In this document: positions 57,437 to 64,000 of the stretch, one piece after another
Position numbering within the stretch: the first letter of the stretch is position 1
How the letters are laid out: every line of letters begins with the position of its first letter
Assembly: GCF_024793895.1 (NCBI RefSeq)
Contig: NZ_JANUSB010000002.1
Location: 62,001-126,000 of the forward strand
From: Serratia sp. AKBS12
Lineage (GTDB): Bacteria > Pseudomonadota > Gammaproteobacteria > Enterobacterales > Enterobacteriaceae
Direction of reading: 5' to 3'
Length of the DNA: 64,000 bases
Program-made: the position numbers and the translations under genes
The notes under the pieces: model-generated
The model's input: the letters and a program-made list of their open reading frames with translations, nothing else
Database searches by the model: none
What the model was told of the DNA's origin: nothing

Positions 57437-58591
57437 TTAGTCTGCCTGCTTGCGCAGGAAGGCCGGGATATCCAGATAGTCAGGCTCTTTATTCGGTTGC
57501 GCGTTCTGATCGTTGACCACCTTGGCAGCAGGCTTCACTTCCTGTTGCAGCGGAGCCATACCGTGCTGTTGGTAACGGTGATCCATCACTGGCTGGCTGA
57601 CCTGCTTGTTGGTCACCAGGGTGATTTCAGGACGTTTGTCCATGCCGATACCGGTAGCCACGACGGTAACACGCAGCTCGTCGTTCATTTCCGGATCCAG
57701 TGAGGTACCGATTACCACGGTCGCATTGTCGGAAGCAAACGCACGAATGGTGTTACCCACGGTTTCGAACTCATCCAGACGTAGGTCGAAGCCGGCGGTG
57801 ATGTTAACCAGAACGCCGCGCGCGCCGGACAGATCGATATCTTCCAGCAGCGGGCTGGAGATGGCCATTTCAGCGGCTTCTTCAGCACGGTCTTCACCGC
57901 AGGCAACGCCAGAACCCATCATTGCGTAGCCCATTTCGGACATCACGGTGCGCACGTCGGCGAAGTCGACGTTCATCAGACCCGGACGGGTGATCAGTTC
58001 GGCAATACCCTGCACCGCGCCTTTCAGCACGTCGTTGGCCGCACCGAAGGCGTCCAGCAGAGAAATACCGCGCCCCAGAACTTTCAACAGCTTGTCGTTC
58101 GGGATAGTGATCAACGAGTCCACGTGCTTGGACAGTTCGGCGATGCCCTGCTCAGCGAACGCCATGCGTTTCTTGCCTTCGAAATTGAAAGGCTTGGTAA
58201 CCACGGCTACTGTCAGGATCCCCAGATCCTTGGCAACTTCGGCCACCACGGGTGCTGCACCGGTACCGGTACCGCCGCCCATACCGGCCGCGATGAAGAC
58301 CATGTCTGCACCTTCCAGAGCGGCGCGCAGGGCTTCACGGTCTTCTTCCGCCGAATTGCGACCCACTTCAGGGTTCGCGCCTGCACCCAGACCTTTGGTA
58401 ATACCGCTACCAATCTGGATGGTTTGGCCAACTGCCGTTTTACGAAGCGCCTGAGCGTCTGTATTAACGGCAAAGAATTCAACACCTTCGATGCGCTCAC
58501 GCACCATGTGTTCAACGGCGTTACCGCCGCCACCGCCGACGCCGATGACTTTAATCACCGCGTCATTGGTTAGTTCCATTGGTTCAAACAT
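57437..58591 (-). CDS. ftsZ: Cell division GTPase FtsZ
   Basis: FtsZ forms the cytokinetic ring. The 384-residue protein starts [20 protein letters not shown]. The tubulin signature GGGTGTG (about 105-111), the T7 loop and the catalytic aspartates in [15 protein letters not shown] are intact. A flexible Gln/Pro/Asn-rich linker precedes the conserved C-terminal peptide [15 protein letters not shown], the docking site for FtsA, ZipA, MinC and ZapD. Order and spacing to ftsA (74 bp) are as in other enterics. Confidence 0.99.
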   Translation of the reverse strand: MFEPMELTNDAVIKVIGVGGGGGNAVEHMVRERIEGVEFFAVNTDAQALRKTAVGQTIQIGSGITKGLGAGANPEVGRNSAEEDREALRAALEGADMVFIAAGMGGGTGTGAAPVVAEVAKDLGILTVAVVTKPFNFEGKKRMAFAEQGIAELSKHVDSLITIPNDKLLKVLGRGISLLDAFGAANDVLKGAVQGIAELITRPGLMNVDFADVRTVMSEMGYAMMGSGVACGEDRAEEAAEMAISSPLLEDIDLSGARGVLVNITAGFDLRLDEFETVGNTIRAFASDNATVVIGTSLDPEMNDELRVTVVATGIGMDKRPEITLVTNKQVSQPVMDHRYQQHGMAPLQQEVKPAAKVVNDQNAQPNKEPDYLDIPAFLRKQAD

Positions 58592-58665
58592 AGTTTCTCT
58601 CCGTTTTGTGCCTGTCGCTGCGAGATCATAAAAAGATTACTCAGCATGATCTCTTAGTTGAAACA

Positions 58666-59922
58666 TTAAAACTCTTTTCTCAGCCAGCTATTGATACGTT
58701 TAAACCAATTGCCCACCGAGGCGCGTTTTTCTACTTCTGACTCACCGCTGAGGTGAGACTCTTTTCCATAGTGCAGCAGACCTACCGCCGTTGAGTAGTA
58801 AGGCTCCTGCGCATAATCCGTCAGACCCGTGATGTTCAAGGGTTGGCCGATGCGTACCTGGGTGTGGAACACCCGTTGCGCACAGGCTGCCAGGCCATCA
58901 ATCTGGGCGGCACCGCCGGTCAGCACAATACCCGCTGCCAGATGGTGCTTCACCCCTTGCTGACGCAGTTGCTCCTGCAATTGCAAAATTTCGTCGTTAA
59001 CCAGATTCAACAGTTCGGCGTAGCGTGGCTCAATGACTTCAGCCAGTGTCTGTCTTTGCAGACTACGTGGAGGACGTCCCCCGACGCTAGGCACCTCTAC
59101 ACTCTCATCCTTGCTAACAATCGACCCAAGCGCACAACCGTGTCGAACTTTAATTGCTTCCGCATCCGTCGGCGGCGTACCGAAGGCGTAGGCGATATCG
59201 CTGGTGACCACGTTGCCGGCATACGGAATAACCTTGGTATGGCGCAGCGCACCGCCGGTATACACCGCCATGTCCATGGTGCCGCCACCGATATCCACCA
59301 CGCAAACGCCGAGTTCGCGTTCATCTTCGGTCAATACCGCATAGCTGGCGGCCAGACCGGCGAAAATAAGTTGGTCAACTTTCAGACCGCAACGTTCAAC
59401 CGCTTTGACAATGTTTTTTGCCATGTCGTTATGGCAGGTAATCAGGTGCACCTTGGCTTGCATACGCACGCCGGACAACCCCACCGGGTTTTTGATGCCT
59501 TCCTGATAGTCGATGGCGTATTCCTGAGGAATCACATGCAAAACGCGATGCTCATCGCGCACACGCACCGACTTGGCGGTATGGACGACGTTCTCCACAT
59601 CCTCCTGGGTCACTTCCTCTTCTGAAATAGGAACCATCCCTATTTCGTTCTGGCAACTGATATGTTTGCCCGATAATGCGAGGTAGACCGAAGAAATCTG
59701 GCAGTCAGCCATCAGCTCGGCCTGATCGATAGCGCGCTGTACGCACTTCACTACCGACTCCAGGTCGTTAACGCCGCCCTTATCCATACCCCGGGACGGA
59801 CAACTGCCCACCCCGATAATGTTGACCATGCCATCGGGCAGAACTTCCCCTACCAATGCGGCGACTTTCGCCGTACCGATCTCCAGTCCAACTACCAGTT
59901 TTCTGTCCGTCGACTTGATCAT
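58666..59922 (-). CDS. ftsA: Cell division protein FtsA
   Basis: FtsA is the actin-like protein that tethers FtsZ to the membrane and recruits later division proteins. It is 418 residues: phosphate-1 loop [15 protein letters not shown], a 1C domain (about 85-165), phosphate-2 [14 protein letters not shown], adenosine motif [11 protein letters not shown], and a C-terminal amphipathic membrane helix ([13 protein letters not shown]). The start overlaps the ftsQ stop by 3 bp, so the two are translationally coupled. Confidence 0.99.
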   Translation of the reverse strand: MIKSTDRKLVVGLEIGTAKVAALVGEVLPDGMVNIIGVGSCPSRGMDKGGVNDLESVVKCVQRAIDQAELMADCQISSVYLALSGKHISCQNEIGMVPISEEEVTQEDVENVVHTAKSVRVRDEHRVLHVIPQEYAIDYQEGIKNPVGLSGVRMQAKVHLITCHNDMAKNIVKAVERCGLKVDQLIFAGLAASYAVLTEDERELGVCVVDIGGGTMDMAVYTGGALRHTKVIPYAGNVVTSDIAYAFGTPPTDAEAIKVRHGCALGSIVSKDESVEVPSVGGRPPRSLQRQTLAEVIEPRYAELLNLVNDEILQLQEQLRQQGVKHHLAAGIVLTGGAAQIDGLAACAQRVFHTQVRIGQPLNITGLTDYAQEPYYSTAVGLLHYGKESHLSGESEVEKRASVGNWFKRINSWLRKEF

Positions 59923-60782
59923 TGTTGTTTTGCCTGTGCCTGATTTTGTTGCTGATTACTGTTTTGCTGTTGACGTGCCGCCGCATCGCCCGCCTGCGGG
60001 TCAATCGGCAACGGGGACCAGCCCACCGATGCACCTGCGTCATAACGCAGGTCGACATAACTGACACGCTTGCCTTCCGTCTGGCCCTGTTGCTCCAGTA
60101 CCGGATACAGCTCGATAAAGCGTTGCAGGCGTCCTGCACGATCGTCACGCCCCAGTTCCAGCCGGACATCGTTATCCAGCGCCAGTTGCCAAGAGTGACG
60201 TGCCGTCATCGACGCCATTTTCAGCGTAAACTTGTCGGCCGCCAACGCGCTGCTCATGGTCCGATACCCTTCCAGAACGTCTTGTTCGCTCCCTTCCGGA
60301 CCATAGAGCAACGGCAATTTCTGCTTGCCGACACGTTCTGCCGGCACGCTGAACGATTTGCCCTCGGCATCCACCATATGCAAATCGTTCCAACGCGCCA
60401 CCGGGACATATTCCACCAAATGGATTTTCAGCTCGTCCGGCCATTGCTTGCGCACGCTGGCCTGCTTAATCCACGGCAACCGCTCAATCTGCTGCTGGAT
60501 GACATCGACATCCTGCGTCATGAACGTACCTGGCGATCCCAGCGCCAGAATAGCCTGGCGAATATCATCGTTGGTGGTGTAATGGCGTTCGCCGGTCACC
60601 ACCAGCCGCGAGAGCGGCAGGCGACTGGCATCTTTCATCCAGCCAATCACCGCCCAGCCGCTCCACAGGACCGTTCCCAACACCATCAGCAGGAAGACGA
60701 TCCCCGCCAATTGGCTTCCGTTGCTGCGCCGCGGGTTATTTTCAACCTCGCGTTCGCGCGCATTCAGGGCAGCTTGCGACAT
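59919..60782 (-). CDS. ftsQ: Cell division protein FtsQ
   Basis: FtsQ is a bitopic division protein that bridges early and late divisome components. The ATG at 60782 gives 287 residues: a short cytoplasmic N-terminus, one membrane helix (about 25-45), the POTRA domain beginning with [18 protein letters not shown], a beta domain with [20 protein letters not shown], and a Gln/Asn-rich tail. An 18-codon upstream extension is not family-like. It follows ddlB by one base. Confidence 0.98.
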   Translation of the reverse strand: MSQAALNAREREVENNPRRSNGSQLAGIVFLLMVLGTVLWSGWAVIGWMKDASRLPLSRLVVTGERHYTTNDDIRQAILALGSPGTFMTQDVDVIQQQIERLPWIKQASVRKQWPDELKIHLVEYVPVARWNDLHMVDAEGKSFSVPAERVGKQKLPLLYGPEGSEQDVLEGYRTMSSALAADKFTLKMASMTARHSWQLALDNDVRLELGRDDRAGRLQRFIELYPVLEQQGQTEGKRVSYVDLRYDAGASVGWSPLPIDPQAGDAAARQQQNSNQQQNQAQAKQQ

Positions 60783-60783
60783 A

Positions 60784-61704
60784 TCAGTCGGCCAATTCCA
60801 AAATTCTCGCGACCAACTGCGAGAAGTCCAATCCAAACTGGCGCGCTGCCATCGGCACCAGGCTATGACTGGTCATGCCTGGCGAGGTGTTCACCTCGAG
60901 CAGATAGAAGCTGCCATCGTTATCCTGCATCACGTCAACCCGACCCCAGCCGCTGCAATCAAGGCCACGATAGGCCCGAGCTGCCAGCGCGGCCAGCTCG
61001 TTTTCCTGCTCGGCGCTCAAACCGCTCGGACAGAAATACTGGGTATCGTCCGAGATGTACTTGGCCTGATAGTCGTAAAATACGCCGGCCGGCTGAATGC
61101 GGATTGACGGCATTAATTGGTCACCCAAAAATGCCACGGTATATTCCGGGCCACTCAGCCACTTTTCGACCAGCACATCGTCGTCATGACGGAACGCCTC
61201 GTCCAGCGCCGCTGTGAGTTCGCCGAATTCGCTGACCTTGCTCATACCGACGCTGGAGCCTTCGCGGCTCGGCTTGACGATCAGCGGCAGGCCCAGTGCC
61301 TCCACGCTCGCCAGCAACTGGCTTTTCGCCTCGCCGACAAACTCCGCGCGGTGCAATGCCACGTACGGTGCTACCGGCAGCCCCATCGACTGCCACACCA
61401 TTTTGGTGCGCCATTTGTCCATGGTCAGCGCCGATGCCATCACGCCGCTACCGGTATACGGCAGGCCGAGGAATTCCAGCATTCCCTGTAGCGTACCGTC
61501 TTCACCACCGCGGCCGTGCAGCGCGATAAATACCTTGCTGAAGCCCTGTTCCTTCAACTGGGTCAGCGGGAAGTCACGCGTATCAATACCGTGGGCGTCA
61601 ATACCGGCTTCGCGCAATCCGGCCAGCACCGCCGCGCCGGATTGCAGAGAAACGTCACGTTCAGCGGAAGTGCCCCCCAGCAGGACGGCGACTTTATCGG
61701 CCAT
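60784..61704 (-). CDS. ddlB: D-alanine--D-alanine ligase B
   Basis: DdlB makes the D-Ala-D-Ala dipeptide for peptidoglycan. The 306-residue ATP-grasp enzyme starts [20 protein letters not shown]. The glycine-rich and substrate-binding blocks [40 protein letters not shown] and [13 protein letters not shown] are complete. It overlaps murC by 11 bp and is followed at once by ftsQ. Confidence 0.98.
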   Translation of the reverse strand: MADKVAVLLGGTSAERDVSLQSGAAVLAGLREAGIDAHGIDTRDFPLTQLKEQGFSKVFIALHGRGGEDGTLQGMLEFLGLPYTGSGVMASALTMDKWRTKMVWQSMGLPVAPYVALHRAEFVGEAKSQLLASVEALGLPLIVKPSREGSSVGMSKVSEFGELTAALDEAFRHDDDVLVEKWLSGPEYTVAFLGDQLMPSIRIQPAGVFYDYQAKYISDDTQYFCPSGLSAEQENELAALAARAYRGLDCSGWGRVDVMQDNDGSFYLLEVNTSPGMTSHSLVPMAARQFGLDFSQLVARILELAD

Positions 61705-63172
61705 GCTGTTCCTCCTCGGTCTTCGGCGACTGCAGCTTCAATTCAGCCAGTTTGCGGGCAATTTTGCCGACGTTGCCGGCGCCCTGCACCAGGACCAGAT
61801 CGTCATCTTGCAACAGCTGCGCCAGGGTTTCCGGCACCGTATCAGCGTCGGATACCAGGATCGGATCCAGCTTGCCGCGGTTGCGGATGGTGCGACACAG
61901 CGAACGGCTGTCGGCACCTGGGATCGGCGCTTCACCCGCCGGGTACACGTCCAGCATCAGCAACACGTCAACCTGAGACAGCACGTTGGCAAAATCGTCG
62001 TACAGATCGCGCGTGCGCGTGTAACGGTGCGGCTGAAAAATCATCACCAGACGCTTGTCCGGCCAGCCGGCCCGCGCCGCTTTGATGGTAGCGTCCACTT
62101 CCGTCGGGTGATGGCCGTAGTCATCCACCAGCATCGCACTGCCCGCCTTGTCGTTAACCGGCGCCAGCGGATACTCGCCAAGGAAGTCGAACCGGCGTCC
62201 GGTGCCCTGAAAGCCCGCCAGCGCGCGCAGAATATCGTCGTCTTCAATGCCTTCTTCGGTGGCTACCGCAACCGCCGCCGCCGCGTTTAGCGCATTATGA
62301 CGGCCTGGTGCGTTCAGGGTCACCGTCATCAACGGCTTGTCCTGGCGGCTCAGGGTAAAGTGCCCCTGCGGGCCAACCTGGCTGTAACTCTCAATGCGCA
62401 CGTCAGCATCGTCGCTGAAACCGTAGGTCGTAATGTGGCGACCTACGCGTGGCAGCAGTTCGCGCACCACCGGATCGTCAATGCACATCACCGCACGGCC
62501 GTAGAACGGCAGGTTGTGCAAGAAATTGATAAACGTCTGCTTCAGGTTTTCGAAATCGCCATGGTAAGTGTCCATATGGTCGGCTTCGATGTTGGTGACA
62601 ATCGCCACCATCGGTTGCAGATGGAGGAATGACGCATCGCTCTCATCGGCTTCGGCAATCAGGTAACGGCTCGACCCCAGACGCGCGTGGGTGCCAGCCG
62701 CCTTCACCAACCCACCGTTGACAAACGTCGGGTCCAGACCGGCTTCCGCATAAATGCTGGAAACCATCGCCGTGGTGGTGGTTTTACCGTGCGTTCCCGC
62801 CACTGCGATACCGTGACGGAAGCGCATCAGCTCCGCCAGCATTTCCGCGCGACGGATCACCGGGATACGCGCCTCGCGTGCGGCGACGATTTCCGGATTG
62901 TCGGACGGGATCGCCGTCGACACCACCACCACGCTGGCATCCAGCACGTTTTCCGGCCGGTGATGGAAGTAAATTGTCGCGCCCAGCGCGCTCAACTGCT
63001 GGGTCACCGGGTTCGGCGCCAGATCCGAACCGCTGATCTGATAGCCTTCATTAGCCAACACTTCGGCGATACCACCCATGCCGGCACCACCGATGCCGAC
63101 AAAGTGAATGTGCCGGACGCGTCGCATCTCGGGCACGAAAGTACGTAGTTTCGCCAGTTGCTGTGTATTCAT
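61694..63172 (-). CDS. murC: UDP-N-acetylmuramate--L-alanine ligase
   Basis: MurC adds L-alanine to UDP-MurNAc, the first amino acid of the peptide stem. The 492-residue Mur ligase starts [19 protein letters not shown] (ATG at 63172; the preceding codon is GTG). It has the UDP-binding Rossmann domain [16 protein letters not shown], the ATP loop [34 protein letters not shown], and the C-terminal domain with [14 protein letters not shown]. It overlaps ddlB by 11 bp. Confidence 0.98.
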   Translation of the reverse strand: MNTQQLAKLRTFVPEMRRVRHIHFVGIGGAGMGGIAEVLANEGYQISGSDLAPNPVTQQLSALGATIYFHHRPENVLDASVVVVSTAIPSDNPEIVAAREARIPVIRRAEMLAELMRFRHGIAVAGTHGKTTTTAMVSSIYAEAGLDPTFVNGGLVKAAGTHARLGSSRYLIAEADESDASFLHLQPMVAIVTNIEADHMDTYHGDFENLKQTFINFLHNLPFYGRAVMCIDDPVVRELLPRVGRHITTYGFSDDADVRIESYSQVGPQGHFTLSRQDKPLMTVTLNAPGRHNALNAAAAVAVATEEGIEDDDILRALAGFQGTGRRFDFLGEYPLAPVNDKAGSAMLVDDYGHHPTEVDATIKAARAGWPDKRLVMIFQPHRYTRTRDLYDDFANVLSQVDVLLMLDVYPAGEAPIPGADSRSLCRTIRNRGKLDPILVSDADTVPETLAQLLQDDDLVLVQGAGNVGKIARKLAELKLQSPKTEEEQHGR

Positions 63173-63258
63173 CACTCTCTCTAATCCGGCTTCGGCGCAC
63201 CGAGCCCTTACATGACGTTGCTGTATTTGCAGGCCCGGCGAACCAGACCCTGCATGTT

Positions 63259-64000
63259 TTATTTGGCGACGCGAATCAGCTCCGCCGCTACGCGTTCGGT
63301 GGCATCAGGGATCGCCACCGCGCGCGCCTTGTCGGCCATCGCCAGTAACGTTGGGCGATCCCAGCCGGCCAACAGTTCCGCCACCGTATCGGCGTTGAAC
63401 TGCGGCTGTTCAATGATTTTCGCGGCACCGGCTTCTTCCAGTGGACGCGCGTTCCAATATTGCTGACGATCCTTGTGCTGGAACGGCACGAATATCGCAG
63501 GCAGGCCCGCCGCCGCAATTTCGCTGACGGTCAATGCGCCGGAACGGCACACCACCACATCGGCCCAGGCGTAGGCGGCAGCCATATCATCGATAAACTC
63601 GGTCACCTTGTGCCCGGTCTGCCCTACCCTTTCATATTCATGCTGAACCGATGCCAACGCGCCTTTGCCAACCTGATGCCAGAGCGTAATTCTATCGTCC
63701 AAACGCGCCGCGACTTCAGGAACTGTCTGATTCAGCACGCGAGCCCCCTGACTTCCGCCAATAACCAGCACGCGGATCGGCCCTTCTCGTCCGGCCAGGC
63801 GTTCTGCCGGCAACGGCAGCGCCAATACGTCGGTACGTACCGGATTGCCCACCACTGCGGCGTTCGGGAACGCGCCGGGGAAAGCCTGCAATACCGTTTT
63901 GGCCAGGCGTGCCAGCCAACGATTGGTTAACCCGGCAATGCCGTTCTGTTCATGCAGCACCACCGGTACGCCGCACAGCCAGGCGGCCAGGCCGCCGGGA
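63259..64000 (-). CDS. murG: Lipid II synthase MurG, C-terminal part (5' end outside window)
   Basis: MurG transfers GlcNAc to lipid I at the inner face of the membrane. The reading frame is open to the window edge, so about the first 110 residues are missing; the visible part begins within the conserved PGGLAAW region. Donor-binding elements are present: [59 protein letters not shown] in segments, and [12 protein letters not shown]. It lies 86 bp upstream of murC. Confidence 0.97.
   Translation of the reverse strand, partial: PGGLAAWLCGVPVVLHEQNGIAGLTNRWLARLAKTVLQAFPGAFPNAAVVGNPVRTDVLALPLPAERLAGREGPIRVLVIGGSQGARVLNQTVPEVAARLDDRITLWHQVGKGALASVQHEYERVGQTGHKVTEFIDDMAAAYAWADVVVCRSGALTVSEIAAAGLPAIFVPFQHKDRQQYWNARPLEEAGAAKIIEQPQFNADTVAELLAGWDRPTLLAMADKARAVAIPDATERVAAELIRVAK

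Overview
This is a gamma-proteobacterial chromosome segment with about 55 genes and no rRNA, tRNA, phage, IS or CRISPR. Protein similarity and core gene order (eno-pyrG-mazG-relA-rlmD-barA; degP-dgt-mtnN-btuF-yadS-erpA-clcA-hemL; nadC-ppdD-hofB-hofC-guaC-coaE-zapD-yacG-mutT-secA-secM-lpxC-ftsZAQ-ddlB-murC-murG) place it in Enterobacterales. The GC-rich codon use and the dispersed 100-130 bp imperfect palindromes (1340, 14621, 56266) suggest a Serratia-like organism. Species identity is inference.

Layout. 1-2142: the 3' end of an isoaspartyl dipeptidase gene, then queD and queE of queuosine synthesis. 2423-13214: an accessory catabolic island between queE and eno. It holds an aromatic-acid type MFS carrier, hutU, hutH, an APC permease, a betaine/histidine-family ABC importer (binding protein, permease, ATPase) and a second histidine-ammonia-lyase-fold enzyme. 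13299-24100: eno, pyrG, mazG, relA, rlmD and barA. 24261-34499: a consolidated glucarate/galactarate locus (garK, garR, garL, gudD, gudX, gudP, divergent garD, and the regulator cdaR). 34677-43468: degP, dgt, mtnN, btuF, yadS, erpA, clcA, hemL. 43515-48747: ampE without ampD, nadC, and the pilin genes ppdD-hofB-hofC. 48788-64000: guaC, coaE, zapD, yacG, mutT, secA, secM, a DUF721/DciA-like gene, lpxC and the distal division/cell-wall (dcw) cluster to a truncated murG.

The most interesting part is the island. The second lyase (11688-13214) keeps the HAL fold motifs, but the Ala-Ser-Gly triad that cyclises into the MIO cofactor is cleanly absent, and the catalytic Tyr of the DPYSLR motif is Leu. 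It is translationally close to an ABC importer of the quaternary-ammonium family. MIO-free members of this fold include ergothionase, which eliminates trimethylamine. I therefore propose that the island imports and breaks down a trimethylated histidine (ergothioneine, hercynine or similar) and passes (thio)urocanate towards HutU. The substrate is inference. A well-formed HutC-type palindrome sits inside the -35/-10 spacer of the hutU promoter.

Other points of note: the expected ampD gene is missing between nadC and ampE; the SecM arrest peptide keeps GIRAGP but has two upstream substitutions; a DciA-like gene lies between secM and lpxC; mazEF is absent between relA and mazG; and the gar/gud genes, scattered in E. 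coli, lie together at a join between two E. coli map regions.
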